DNA from: Agelas oroides
Lineage: Eukaryota > Porifera > Demospongiae > Agelasida > Agelasidae
NCBI GenBank assembly: GCA_949130485.1
Contig: OX422185.1
Coordinates: forward strand, 7,045,127 to 7,109,126
Direction of reading: 5' to 3'
DNA: 64,000 bases
This document shows, one piece after another, positions 10,620 to 23,370 of this stretch; within the stretch, counting starts at the first letter, position 1, and every line of letters starts with the position of its first letter. The notes under the pieces are model-generated. The model had not been told where the DNA came from and made no database searches. It was given only the letters and a program-made list of their open reading frames with translations. Position numbers and translations under genes: made by a program.

Positions 10620-11060
10620 TAACCCTAATTGAGCCTATGAATCTAGTTAAATCCCGACTGGCTCAAAAATCTTAAATGTTTCGGTCCATTCATGAATATT
10701 AATGAGTTGGCTTTAACTAGACCCCAGCATTGCCCATGAACATTCCTGGGTTCACTCAGCTGTCCAATGGGAGGGTTAGAGTATGTTGACTCTCATGAAC
10801 CTCATTATTGTCCTTCTGTTGAAGCATTGGTAGCTTGGTTTGGGGTTGAAAAGAATGGGTAACTGACGTTGAATATTTATGAGCATCCCTAAGCCTTTAA
10901 TGGACTCAAACCCCAACAGAACAGGGCTATGAATGTCATTAATCCTCCTTGGATACTTGTGAATGTTGTTAATGTCCCAATTGGGATCAATGAATCTCAT
11001 TAAAGGCATGTAATTCTGGCTTGAAGTCAGGCAATCTCTCCCCTTATGCATATTAATAGT
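10620..11060. repeat. Loose ladder of ATGAATnTnATTAA-like motifs
   Basis: Motifs near ATGAATCTCATTAA recur at roughly 10637, 10692, 10736, 10795, 10871, 10929, 10960, 10990 and 11046, at 30-76 bp spacing. No long frame or paired termini seen. It could be a decayed minisatellite. Confidence 0.35.
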
Positions 11061-11277
11061 TGAATTTAACTAGCTCTGTGTGGCACCCATATAGGCAACA
11101 TTCCATTCGTTGGTCCTCAAGAACATGATTAGTAGTGTCATGTTTGTTCTGTGGTAGCACTGGATAGGGTTGACTTGACGAATGTAAAGTGGAATATTCA
11201 TAGTTCAGTTATGTGCAGCATCTTAATAAGGGGTTTCTATTGCTAAGCCTACAAAGAGCTGGCCAACTGTTGCCACA

Positions 11278-11791
11278 GGGGCGGATCCAGGGGGGAGCAT
11301 GGGGGGCCCATGTCCCCCCCTTCGGGACTGAGCAAGCGCTAAACACAGAGGTTTACCAGGCACTTAGCGTACGTAGCCACTCCGACACAGCGCACATCTC
11401 TATTTGAATCACTGCTTCATGTCCTGCAAACATAAAGCACTCAAATCTGCAGCTCCTAAGAGACAGTTCGATCTGTGGCAGTGCCTCATATACAAAGGCT
11501 GATTCCGAAGGGAATGGGCTCCGAGAAACGACCATACGATGAATCACCTGAGTTGCAGTCCAGTCGCCATAACTGCCCCACATAAATTTTGCGTGGTTAT
11601 GGTGGTCTCCGACGGTCTCAAATCCACTCTCATATATGGTCTAATTTGAAAAAATTTTCCTGGGAGTGCATGCCCCCAGACCCCCCTAGGTTATACGGCA
11701 AAAAACAAATGTGCGCTGCACGCGCCACATGGCCGCACCAACCCCCATTCTATGTGTGCCCCCCCCTTCTTCAATCTCTGGATCCGCCCCC
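11278..11791. mobile_element. MITE-like element with GGGGCGGATCCAG ends
   Basis: Inverted ends GGGGCGGATCCAG (11279) and CTGGATCCGCCCC (ending 11791) enclose about 510 bp with C/G homopolymer runs next to the ends. A partial copy lies at 9830-10005. No transposase frame inside, so it is non-autonomous. Confidence 0.65.
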
Positions 11792-12029
11792 ATGCCAGAT
11801 TAAGTTGAATTAGCTTTATTCGAGGACAGGCCTGGGAACAAGGCTCATGTCAAATGAGAAAGCAGAATTGCAAGGGTGTCACCTGCTTTCCATTACATAA
11901 TGATGCATCTCAATCAGGATTGAGAAAGTCCTGCAGTAGTTATGTGGGGGAGCACCAATGCCAGCTGGCACATCGATGTTCATTATGTGAAAATTTCCAC
12001 ACATACATAAAGTGAAGTTAAAACATAAT

Positions 12030-12190
12030 GGGTTATGGGGATGGGCTTCATGGCTTAAATGGGTGGGGCAGTTATGGCAAAGTGTTTATTGGGAGACAGA
12101 TTTGCTAAAAAAAAACAAACAGGGGAGTACCCTTTCCAGTCATCGCATGACCATGGGTTTCGGTCCCTTTGAACTCCCGACCTGTGGCCT
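12030..12190. repeat. Dispersed repeat, copy 1
   Basis: The stretch from GGCTTAAATGGGTGGGGCA to GGTTTCGGTCCCTTTGAA is shared, with moderate divergence, with 40903-41072 (GGAGTACCCTTTCC and CATGACCA..GGGTTTCGGTCCC are nearly identical). Family unknown. Confidence 0.6.
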
Positions 12191-12723
12191 GCTACAGAAA
12201 GGGTGGGACCACCCCCCACCTAAGGCTTGCTTTGAGTGAGGAGCCCAGCTCTCAGTTGGCATTCACAGAGCTATGAATATTCTAATTACTAAGCAAATTG
12301 GGGGTGGGCTCAATGGGTGGAATTATAATAACATTAATTAGGGGGATGGGCGAACTAACGTACTGCACACTCACTGTCGTCTCTTTTGGTGGCCATCTTG
12401 GAGGCTTGATGTTCGATGGTAGGCGTTTCTGTACTGAAGATTTTTTCACTGGAGATTCGGGTCTGTACTGTGGCGACTTTTTCGCAGTGAGTATACTAGT
12501 ACAGTACCTAGGTATACCTAGCCGGTTAGGCGTTTTGCAACAAAATCTCTGATCTCTTGACAATAGCTATTCAAGCCCAACCTGGGGGTTACAAAGCTGA
12601 TGAATAGATCACATTCAACATTTTTGAATTTGGAAACAACCCCCAGAAAATTTTTGGTAGTACAGAAGCTTGTATGCTACAGTATAAAGCAATATTTGAT
12701 TATAGACAGGTAAGCAAATAAAG

Positions 12724-15700
12724 CTACTGAGAATCAGAGTCAATATACACATTTCCCTCAAGAATACTTAGAGCAGACTGGTGTCCTGAAATGATCCTTA
12801 TAAGTTTCATTCGGTCCTGTTTTGAGCTGACACCAAGCTCATGCTGAAGAACGAGTTCATCACACTCTGCTAGAATCATCCCATCAATTAATTCTCGTGC
12901 AAACTCTTTTTGATATTTTCTCATACCCAGAAGATCAAGCAGCCTCAGGATCTGCAAGTATAAAAAAAATTGAGCAGTAATTATTTAATGTAACAAGCAA
13001 TTAACACAGGTGTTATGCATGGTAGGCCACTCATTGCTACAAAATAGCAATTACCAACTCAGTTAGAAATAGTTACTATGACTTAAGTGTGTACAAGGCA
13101 TAGAGCCCAGGCTGTGTCCCAAAATGCTTCATATTTCAGTAGCTAATAATATTTCATGCTTTAGTTTGATGACAGTACTAAGTTGCTAACTGTAACTGTT
13201 ATACATAGGTTAGTTGTACTTTATAACTCAAACACCCTGATGTACAGTAGTGTTCTTATCTACTATACTGTAATCGACAACAATCAAGGTGTGCCCAAAT
13301 TTGGTGATTGTAGTGAGCTAGAGAAGAGGCAAGAGCATTCCAACAATGTATGCGATTCAGAGGATCTCCATTTATGGAGGAAATGATAAGAGGCTGACAT
13401 ACAAGGATACAACATTTCTTTCTTGAACTGTTAGGTGTGCTGATTAAGGACTAGACCCCACACTCTCACATGTCTTGCTGGGAGGCACATATGGGCTGGG
13501 GTATGAGACTGGGGTATGAGACTAATGAAGGACAGGAAGAGACAAACTGCTGAGCAGAATACCAGTGCAACCTTTCATACAACAGCTTTCTACATGATGT
13601 CAAGTAGATAGGCACACAGAGTGCTAACCCGATCTTTCACTTCTGCTTATATTTGAGGCTCTTTTGCAAGCATGTATTAATACCCATTTGCATAGCATTA
13701 GAAAGACACATGTATCTAAATATCCTGATACAACTTAATGTACTACAACCTACTTCAAGTGACATTACAGCACAACACATTGTACCTCTGCTTGTGTCAG
13801 GGATTCTAACTCTGACTTTCTAGTCTCGGTTTGTTCGCAGGAGGACGTTGAAGGTGGAGTTAAAGGAGGAGAAGGCTGAGAATTACCAAGTGCCAGTTCT
13901 CCAACTGTGTGTGCACATGTATGCATGTGTATATGTTTGAATGAATGATGTGAGTGTGTATGTGTATACAGTACATGTGTGTAGCCTCCTACCCAGGTTC
14001 CTCCCCAGAAGAATGGGAGGCACGAGGCTACATGTGTGAGTGTGTGTGTAGAAGTTATGAATTGTGTGCATGTGTGGCATTGTTTTCATGGAAGCCCAAA
14101 TTCTATGAATGTTATCCACAAAGAGAACTGTACAACTATGCTTTTACTTCAGTTTTATGTAGTCACCCAATTTAAGTGCTAGCTCTAATGCTTCTAATAG
14201 CAGACATGGCAGAGATTTGCTTGAAAACCTTATCCAGCCATAACGTATTTCTGATTCTACTCCACTGGCAATGCCGTTAACACACTCATACACAGTACCA
14301 TATCTACCCAACTAGTGTATACCATGTAGAGTGATAGATGACATTTCAAGATTTTCAGCAGATGATGGTGTAGTCGGAGAGGATGGGGTACCTCCAATCT
14401 GAGTATTACTGTAGTCTCCAGCATCTTTGACTGTTGATTTCAACAGAGGTTGATGCTTTGGCAATTTTGGGTGGGGGCAATCTGTCCTGTGACTTTCAAC
14501 GGTTGACGTCCGGAGGTGTGATGGTACAGCATATGTATGATTGTTGGAATGATCCATACAGGCTTGGGTGTCGAGCTTTGCATATACATGTTCAGTAGTT
14601 TCTGCATATAACTTCTCAAATTCAGTGCTCTTGGGAGGAATGACCCTCACTTCAATGTCAAGACTGGCTGGGAGCTCAACAACAGTGTTTTGAAACACAT
14701 CTTTATCACCCACTGGAGATGCTATCAGGAATGTTTCCATGTATTGGTTTGCTAGCAACACAGGCTTTGAAAGTAGATACTCTGGAAATATGCTTTCGCC
14801 TTCAGCACTTAGAAACATTCTAGCCGTCAGCGGCAGTGGATCTAGTACATATCCCATAATTTCAGAAAGGTACAATTGTGTGCAGCATGGATCTGTGGTA
14901 AAGTGTCCCATACACTCTCTTTGTAGAAATTTCTCTTTCTGATCTGTCACACTTACCATCTTTAACATGCGATTCTCTTTCTGAATTCCTTGAATAGCAA
15001 GAATTTCATTTTCTCTTACTAAGGATTTGCTGTTACTGTCACAGCAACTGCTCTTTGCACAGACAACTCTAGGTAGTGGTGTAGAATCCATGAGTTCACC
15101 TACAGATCCAAACTCAATAGGTTCAAGGCAACTAGAATTTTCTCTTCTGTAGATGATGCCAAACCTTGCAGGAGAATTTAATGGCACAGTGAATGACATT
15201 TGACAATTATAATCTTTGAGTGTGACCACATTTGTGTGCTTGACGGAATGAATGCTGTATACCTCCCCAGATGCAATCGCAGCATGTTCACCATAGAACC
15301 CCTGTACCACTTGGACATGAAGTGGAAATGATTGTGAATGCTTTTCTATTAACTTAGACAAAGTCAGTCTCTCACTTCCACTAAATTTATCACCTGTTAA
15401 CATGGTCTTGTTAGGCATATTGAGAGACATTGCCTGCCTTTTCTTCGGCACACTTGTTGATGGTTGCTTTGACTGATTTGAATGCCAACAAACTGAGTTG
15501 GTCTCATGTCGATGTTTTTGAAGTAATGTTGGTGCTGGTGATGGATGATGTGACGTGTATGATACAGGTGGTGGTGGAGCCGGCCTGCATGGTTTTATTC
15601 TAGAAGAGGATCGAGTGGGTGATTTTGCTAAGCATAAATGTCCAGCTTTGATTGAACTTTTTGCTGCAGGTGGTGGCGGAGCAGGCCTGCAGGGTTTTAC

Positions 15701-15985
15701 TCTGGAAGAGGATCGACAGGGTGGTTGCACTATGGATAAACAACCCGTTTCACTTGAGTTGTTCGCTGCAGGTGGTAGTGGAGCAGGCCTGCATGGTTTT
15801 ACTCTCAAGGAGGATTGAGTAGAAGTTGGAACTGGAAGTGATATGTCACATTTTATTTTGTGATCTGGTACAGGTGCGGGTAGCAAGCTGACATAGAATT
15901 GATTGTCAGTAGCTGTAGTGTGGTGAGTTGACTCAGAGAAGGAATGCAAGATGCTACTTTTACTCTGCAGTTTGTTCGCCATCAT
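12724..15985 (-). CDS. GAREM-like adaptor: proline-rich, CABIT and SAM domains
   Basis: Three exons (15985-14323, 13904-13786, 12951-12724) join in phase to 669 aa. The N-terminus holds three near-identical PCRPAP(L/P)PP motifs (within residues ~60-140), likely SH3 ligands. A CABIT-type region follows from about residue 206 (LTLSKLIEKH, then FYGEHAAIASGEVYSIHSV) to about 440. A serine/proline linker includes PSPPLTPP. The last exon encodes a C-terminal SAM domain (LLDLLGMRKYQKEF .. ELGVSSKQDRMKLIRI). CABIT plus proline-rich plus C-terminal SAM is the layout of GAREM/FAM59, adaptors that link receptor tyrosine kinases to GRB2 and MAPK signalling. The start at MMANKL is chosen because a good acceptor (TTTTCCTGCAG) lies just upstream. 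Exon 1 contains several YxxV/L sites (HVYAKL, HTYAVP) that could bind SH2 domains. No breaks seen. Confidence 0.78.
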
Positions 15986-16182
15986 ATCTCTCACACTGCA
16001 GGAAAATATCACATACAGTTATTTTTCAAGTCATTGATCCACAAACTTAATCCTAAATTAGATGTGGCGAAAACTCCGGCAAAACGCTATCAGAATACCT
16101 TGGCCACTTTTCTTTGCAAACAGACTGATACTAGCATGTCCAAACAAAAAATAAAGTTTTGCCATACAGAAAAGATAGAATT

Positions 16183-16730
16183 ACTGGCTTAAAGCGCAGC
16201 TTTAGAGTAACTGAAAAATGTGCATATTGCCTGGATTACCTTTCATTTTACCTCAAGATATGGCTTTCCAAAGTTAAACGTCGCCGTACTCATTGACTAA
16301 AAATAAAAATGCAGGCAAGAATTTTTTAAATGGATGTTCTTACCAGCAGAATTGGAAAGAGGAACCAAAGCGGTTCAATTTGATGTGTGTTGTGAGGCTA
16401 TTGATCAAAATTTCGACTGTGGTTGCATTCTCAAAAAATGTTGCGCAAATTTGCACCTATTAGCAAATCCAAGCAATACAGAAAATTTGGAATTACTGGC
16501 TTAAAGAGCAGCCTTAGAGCAACTGAAAAATATGCATATTGCCTGGATTACCTTCTTTCCGAAGTGAAATGCTACGTACGATTTTAACATAAAAAGTGGT
16601 TAAAATGAAATGCAGGCTAGAATTTTTGAACTGCACATTCTTACCAGCAGAACTTGAAAGAGGAACCAAAGCGCTTCAATTTGATGTGTGTTGTAAGGCT
16701 ATTGATCAAAATTTCGACTGTACTGCGCAA
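16183..16730. repeat. ~305-bp non-coding tandem duplication
   Basis: Two diverged copies, about 16183-16435 and 16490-16730. Shared landmarks are AATTACTGGCTTAAAG, GCATATTGCCTGGATTACCT and TTCAATTTGATGTGTGTTGT. It lies just upstream of the GAREM-like gene, so it could affect its promoter. No gene inside. Confidence 0.7.
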
Positions 16731-17979
16731 TTTTGCATTTGGACTCGCTACTGATACATATATTGTGGTTGATCATCAGTAAACACTGCACTCTCATAGA
16801 AGGGGGACTGCATATATAATTTAATCTTAAGATTTGCAATTTACTTTGGCCATGCTTCCTAAGTTGAAGTCAGTATCTGGCAGATGGACTTTTGTCTGGG
16901 GATTGACCTTAAACGCACTTTGAAATGCTTGAGATGTGGTTAAGTGTTGTTTGGCTGCAACTAGCTGAACCATTAGAGAAGTTTACCTAAAAACATGTTT
17001 ACACTGTTGCATCTTTGCCCACTTTTGAGCATGCTGTATTTATTTTCTGTCATTTGTTGACTTTGCAGGCTAATAGCTTAGTAGCTATTACTAGTTACAG
17101 TAATATGTAGTAATCATACATATCAATCGTAAGTGGGTTCCATTTGAACAAAGTCAAACTAAACACATTGGTGTTTATGTTAGCTAAAATTAATGTGATT
17201 TGGCTTGGACAAACACATTACCTCCTGTTTACTGAAATTGAAGTCTTTGGCAAGTTAAAAGCGCAACAATGATTACGTAAGTATAAATGGAGCTATTTTT
17301 ACAAGCTTCATAAACACAAACATGTTAGCCTTGTTCCTAGGACTCCCCCAATTTTTGTTTCTTCAGACTCTGTACACAGTAAACACATTGACACACTTCT
17401 GTTTCTTTGTATTAATGTTAACGCAAATAAAAAAAAACACATGTAAGGAAGCCTAGAAATGAGATTATCGAAAGTTGTGTAAGCCACAGAGTCTGAGTAG
17501 GGTTTGAACATCCTAACATCCCAACAGCCCAAACCTTCCAACTTCCCTAACATTCCAACATCCCAATGAAGTTAACATCCCAAAGCGCATACGTACACAA
17601 TACAGAGGAGGGAAAGTCCGTATATGAGGAACATTCAGTGGGTATGTTATACTCATGTCTGCATGGCTCCTCCTTCAAATCTGAGGATGAAGCTTTTCTG
17701 CTAAATTAAACTGCAGCACTAAACTCGCAATAAGTTATGGAATCACTTGTGATACAGTATACCAGAAATTTTTGTAACATAATCTGCAATGGGTGTACTG
17801 CTATAGATAATGTGGCCTAATATTAATTATGTAGCAAATCCACCATAAAAGATACTATACAAGGTCTGCTAGTAGCCTACTGCAACATTAGGAACCAAGT
17901 TTACATGTTGTGGTTTAACACAAGTAGCTCACCTGTTGCATTGCATAGAAGACTACTTTAAACCTATTAAAAAAAATCA
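16731..17979. other. Intergenic, nothing recognised
   Basis: AT-rich sequence with short frames only and no protein family, RNA gene or clear repeat structure. Confidence 0.45.
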
Positions 17980-18169
17980 GCAAGATACATTACATCCCAA
18001 GTTATAGACACAATATATGCAAATACGCAATTAGCCTAACAGCAGAAGGACTAGACATGGAGACAGAACAACTTTAACCTTTACATAATCCTTCATGAGA
18101 AAAAATATGGTAAAAGCCAAACCGGAATAGTCTAACCAGCTTTTGTACACCAGCAAGTGCACCGTATCA

Positions 18170-19400
18170 GGCGCTGCATATTTGGTGTTCAACCATGCAC
18201 AGCAAAAGCAAAAGTATGTATTTCATACCAATATGGTTTGATCTTCACCTCAACAAGTTTATCACCTATGGTATGAGTCTAGAGAGTATGACTTTCATAC
18301 TTTCCACATTACGTAGTTCATACCATGGATGATAGAAGATGTTTGTCATACCGAAGCGGAGTATATGAACTTCACACTTAGCCTGGACCCCAGACCCTCT
18401 GGCCGTGCGAGGATCGTCATACCAGATCGTCATGCCATTGCCATTAGGACAAAGGTCAAGAATCGGTCTATTTATGCATTTAAGAGATTGTGTATTCTAC
18501 TTGCTTCAAGATAGAGATATTTCTTATACTAATTAGACATTTCCTGTTGAAAATTAGGATTATCTGTGTATCTAAGCGAGGGTGGGAATTGTGTTGAGCT
18601 GAATTTGAAGTTGCAACCCAACTTGTTTTGCAGTGCATGCATCTTTCTGTCCCATAGTACACCTCCTTCCTTCTTTCTGCCTCAAGCACACTATTTCTGT
18701 TCCCTTCCCAACAGACACACAAAGCTCATGCAGCCTGGAATATTCTTACAATGATGTACTCCATCAATGGGTCTTCCTCATTGCTCTTCTCTTCACCCCC
18801 TCCTCCATACACATACAGAACAGTAACCAAGTGAAGAATTAGAGGAGCAGAACATGTACCGTACTTACATGCACACAAGTACACACGTAAACTTAGTTCA
18901 CCTCCTTGCTCATTGTTATTTTGTTCATGCCCCATAGTATACTCTACTCTCTCCCTACTCACGGCTTATAGTGCACTCTCCTTTTCCTTCTGCTCAATAA
19001 TATACATAGCATACTATATAATATGCTGTCTCTTGTTTCTTCACATGTGCAGATATCTATGCTGCCTCTCCCTTTGTAGCGCAGAAGCAAGAAGTGACTT
19101 TATACTCGAACTAAGTAACTAGATGCTACTTGAGTTTACTTGCTTTTGGTGTCAGTGTATTTCTTGGTGTATATTATAATCTGCTATGCTTGTCATTCAA
19201 CAAGCAAGGACAAGCTGAATGCGTCATGCATAGATTATTCGTTCTCATGGATGAAAATCATACTTTCTAATAGTATGACTATGATATCATACCATTATGA
19301 AATCTGTACCTTTTTAGTATGCTCATTGTAAAAAGTGAAAACTAATCATACCTATTTTGATGTGAAATTCATACCGTTGTTTTGGCTGTGTGCACATATT
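18170..19400. other. Possible non-autonomous TIR element (copy in unit 1)
   Basis: GCACAGCAAAAGCAAAAGTA followed by TGTATTTCATACC (~18196) is partly inverted at 19330-19395 (GAAATTCATACCGTTGTTTT followed by GGCTGTGTGC). GGTATGA/TCATACC motifs are frequent near both ends. The ends are imperfect and no target duplication was identified. The same segment recurs at 23561-24791. Confidence 0.35.
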
Positions 19401-19676
19401 GCTTGCTAAAATCAACTTTTGAGTCCAAGCTGTCAGTCTACAGCAATAGTTTGATGTTCTGTCCAGCCTGGCTAGCTTAATATTACTCAGATAAATATAC
19501 CGGTATACTCACCGTCAGTTAGTTAATCAGTGCAAGATTCGTCGATCTGCAGCCAGGTAGCAAGGCAGTACACTAAATTGTATAAACGTATTTGCTGACT
19601 GTCGTAACTTGGGCGAGCCTAAGCAAGCTTCACGCTTGAGTAGTTGCATTGCATGCACACGCGTGTGTGCGTTTGC

Positions 19677-19960
19677 TTCCTTGCTTGCCTTCGTGCTTGC
19701 TTGTGCTTGCTTACCTTCGTGCTTGCCTTCGTGCTTGCCTTCGTGCTTGCCTTCGTGCTTGCCTTCGTGCTTGCCTTCGTGCTTGCCTTCGTGCTTGTCT
19801 TCGTGCTTGCTTGTGCTTGCTTGCTTTCTTGTTCGCCTTCGTGCTTGCTTGTGCTTGCTTGCGTTCTTGCTCGCCTTCCTGCTTGCTTGTGCTTGCTTTG
19901 TTACCCTTGCTGCGCTTGCTTGCTTGCTTGTTTACTTGCTTCCTTCCGAATTGCTTGCAG
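19677..19960. repeat. GCTTGCCTTCGT microsatellite/minisatellite, unit 1
   Basis: About eight copies of CTTGCCTTCGTG followed by degenerate GCTTGCTTGTGCTTGC runs. It is open in several frames, giving Cys/Leu-rich (plus) or Arg/Ala/Gln-rich (minus) artefact proteins. Repeated at 25068-25351. Confidence 0.9.
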
Positions 19961-20059
19961 CCACTTACGGTAAATTCCAATTCAATATAATTATGCGGTA
20001 CAAAAATATTTACATAACTATTAAGCCCCCAATTTGTTGATTTTTAGTTTTCATCAGGT

Positions 20060-22458
20060 GTACACACAATGCGGGCAAGCATATATAGTATACTGAAAGG
20101 AAGAAGGATAGAACAGTGTTTCTGTTCAAGGACTAGGCATCTGAAGCAAGTTTTTCGAAAGTTCGCTGAGGTCAACCAGAAAAAGAGTATCACATTTTTC
20201 TCAGGGCAAGGGATTTCCCCTGACCCCAAGAAGGTATATATAGAAGCCATCAAAAATGCCAAACCACCGACGATGACCAGTGGTGTGAGAAGCTTCCTGG
20301 GAATGGCCACATATACAGTGTGAAGTTCATCCCGAATTTCAGCGACACCCTTGGAACCGTTACGAGAGTTCACAAAGATGCCAAATTTCAATGGAGTGAG
20401 CGACATATGAGCAGTCGTTCAACAAGATCAAAGAGCTACTCGCCAGTGCCAAGGTAATGGCACACTTCAACCCAAACAAAGAAACAGAACTGGTCACTGA
20501 TGCTTCTCGCTCAGGATTATCTGCCATCCTGATGCAGAACACACCAGGAAAAGAAGACAGATGAGTAGTTACATACTCCAGCCGAGTTCTTACTGATGTC
20601 GAAAGACGCTATTCCCAGACAGAAAGAGAAGCACTAGCAATCGTCTGGGCAGTCGAGAGGCTCCATCTTTATCTCTACAGCGGTCATTTCAAATTTGATC
20701 ACTGACTGCAAGCTGTAGTGTCTGGCCAGTTCACAATAACTCACGGCATATAGTAAACAGGTTGATTCATTATACAGAACATTGAGTGCTCGAATAGCAC
20801 AGCCAAATGATAGTAAACAGAACTAAAAATAATCAGACAGCATTCACAAAAACCAGACCACATTGTATCATCAAGACAATGCTATAATTATGTTCACATT
20901 CTGTCACACAAGCCTGTTCAGCTGATTTTCAGAAACCCTAAGTCAAAAACACCACCTCGCATTGAACGTTGGAACTTGCAACTCCAAGGTTACGATTAGA
21001 GGTGCTTAACACAGAAGGAAGTCAAAACCCTGCAGACTTCTCGTCTAGACACTCCGGTCTCAATGCTGATGACAAACAAGACACTCTACTAGCAGAGGAG
21101 TATGTCAATTTTCTTGCATCAGCCGCTGTTCCGAAGGCAATGACTTTAGCCAAAATTCAAGAAGCAACAGCACAAGACATCACTATGCAATGTTTAGCCA
21201 ACCTCATGCGCACACAGTCATTGAGGAACATTGAAAAGCTTCCCGATGCTGATCATGCAGAATTGAAACACGTTTGACATGAGCTGACAGTCCTTTGGGA
21301 CAGTCGTATAGCTAGTTGTACCTGCAGCCCATCGCGACAAAGCAGTATTGATTGCACATGAGGGTGACTCACCAAGGTCTGGTAAAGATGAAACAACTAT
21401 TTCGTGAAAAGATTTGGTTTGCAGGAATAGACGAAACCATCCAGAGAATGATCAAGAAGTGCATTGCATGCCAAGCCAATGGCCCTAGCCACCATACAGA
21501 CCCCCTCCAGATGTCTCCCTTACCGCCCAACCCTTGGCATACCGTCCACATGGACTTCTGTGGTCCTTTCCTTCAGTAGAGTACTTGTTCGTTGCCATCA
21601 ACGCATACTAACAATTCCCTGAGTTTGGGATCGTTCGTTCGACATCTGCTAGCTGCATCATTCCAAAGTTGGACAGAATCTTCTCAACTCATGGAATACC
21701 ACAAGTGGTGAGAAGCGACAATGGTCCCCCTTTCACAAGTGAAGAGATCAAGGAGAACATGCGTGAGAATGGAATTGATCATTGCAGAATAACTCTGCTT
21801 TGGCCTCAAGGTTAACTCAGAAGCAGAGAGATTTATGAAACCACTCACTAGAGCAATTCGCTCCACTCATGTGGAAGGCAACATGTGGAGGAAACATCTC
21901 TACAAGTTTCTTCTCAACTATAGAACGACGCCACATAGCACAACAGGATTTTCACCAGCAGAATTCCTCTTCAATCGAAAAGTTCGAAACAAACTTCCGT
22001 CTGGGCATACCAGCCAGTCTGATCTTGGTGCAAAGGTGAAGGAAAATGATGACAGGGCCAAAGTCATGATGAAAACATATGCCGATGCTAAAGTGAGAGC
22101 AAAGACATCCACCATCAAGATTGGTGATAGGGTACTTGCTCGACAGAGCAAGCACAAGCTCTCAACACATTTCGATCCCTTATCATTTTGAGTTGTGTGT
22201 ACGAATGGAACTATGATTACAGCACGTCGCAATGGCAAGTATATCACTCGCAATGTGTCTCATTTCAAAGTAGTGGACCCAGTGTTCCACGGAGAAGAGT
22301 CCAATGATGAGGAAGAGGAAGATGATGATCATGTATCGAGTCCAAACTCCAACTATGCTTCAGATGCAAACGTGAACCCTCCTCAAAATGAATTGAGACG
22401 ATCCACCCACAATCGTAGACGAGTCAATCGTTTTGGACACTATGTTTATGGACAATGA
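20060..22458 (+). mobile_element. Degenerate Ty3/gypsy pol remnant, copy 1
   Basis: Fragments in several frames, in pol order: end of reverse transcriptase (GISPDPKKV, GVRSFLGMATY), RNase H (VTDASRSGLSAILMQ), a linker (QNPADFSSRHSG), integrase zinc-binding region (KKCIACQANG), integrase core (HMDFCGPF, RSDNGPPF) and a C-terminal region with an acidic tail (SNDEEEEDDD). Breaks include stops after the RT end, a disrupted stretch around 20700-20950, frameshifts in the integrase core near 21590 and 21790, and a stop near 22190. No gag, no 5' RT and no LTRs were seen, so it is a dead partial insertion. It belongs to Ty3/gypsy elements of an animal genome. Confidence 0.85.
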
Positions 22459-22503
22459 TTTGTGTTAATTTTCCTTTTGGACTACAGGTTTGCAGTCCGA
22501 GTA

Positions 22504-22829
22504 ATGCGCCTATCAATATTATGCCCCACTACCCCCCGTACGGGCAGATAGCGGGCAATATAGGGGCTTTGACCGAAGGAGGCTGCCCCTATAGTCGGGC
22601 ATTTGATTACCTCTGAAGACATCTTGAATACGGCAATGGTCTCCGTATACTGCACAGTTACACTGCGTGTGTCAAATCCCCAGTAATCCCCCACCTTCTG
22701 CAAGGGGATTTGATTATAGGGTATGTCCCGTATATTGGGGCAATTGATATTTAAATTAGTCAAATCCCCACCTTGCCCCACTATAGCCCGTACAGGGGGT
22801 AGTGGGGCGTAACATTGATAGGCGCATAA
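22504..22829. mobile_element. MITE with ~42-bp TIRs, unit 1
   Basis: Left end ATGCGCCTATCAATATTATG followed by CCCCACTACCCCC; right end is its inverse (GGGGGTAGTGGGGCG .. TTGATAGGCGCAT). About 326 bp, no coding capacity. Identical copy at 27895-28220. Confidence 0.8.
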
Positions 22830-23370
22830 AAGGGAGATGTAATGTTGTTATAACGTATGTATACATTATTACGTAATCATGTATCATCACGTGATCACTG
22901 GTAATGATTGAAAAATAGTGATGAATGCCATGTGCTAGAGAAAGCAGTCAATGTACATAAGAGTGGTCTAGATCTGTGCGAATCTGGTCTGCTAATAATA
23001 GCCCTAGCTGGACACTACAATGTTGAAATTTTAGGGTTGGAAGGATGGAAAAATCACTTTGTGGTTGGCTGAATGACAGATTCATGTTTGCCCAGCTCAA
23101 TCAGGTGAGCCCATGCTCTTTTCTGTTCAGCAGAATACTTGTTACCATGTGTGTCATTCAACTTCTGGAAAATCTCATCAACTTTGGCCAGATTAGGGTA
23201 CTACATAAGCCATGTGTAGTACAAGCTAGGTATACTACAGGCTACTGCGCTTTGCAGGTAGGTTGTCACAAGGAAACAGACAGCGGTCATCTTGTGGTTG
23301 AATAATGTTATTTGAAGCCTATGAAGTCCAATGATGATTGATTGATCTGGTAAACCACAAGATGAACACT
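22830..23370. other. Unit 1 distal end with truncated hairpin
   Basis: Holds the left arm (23265-23299, GTCACAAGGAAACAGACAG..) of an inverted repeat whose right arm is cut at 23370 by the duplication junction. No gene recognised; the 86-codon frame starting at 23045 has no family resemblance. Confidence 0.6.

Larger units (their letters stand above)
17980..23370. repeat. Tandem segmental duplication, unit 1 (5,391 bp)
   Basis: Starts at GCAAGATACATTACATCCCA (17980) and ends in AAGATGAACACT (23370), directly followed by the second copy. Every reading frame and landmark in this unit recurs 5,391 bp downstream with identical translation, and I noticed no difference. It holds a palindromic AT-rich segment, a GCTTGCCTTCGT microsatellite, a broken Ty3/gypsy pol remnant, a MITE and a hairpin. 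Confidence 0.95.

Noticed and set aside
19609-20040. Cys/Leu-rich secreted-like proteins (143, 113 and 109 codons)
   Set aside because: All overlap in different frames over the GCTTGCCTTCGT repeat; they are artefacts of low-complexity DNA. Same for the second copy at 25000-25431.
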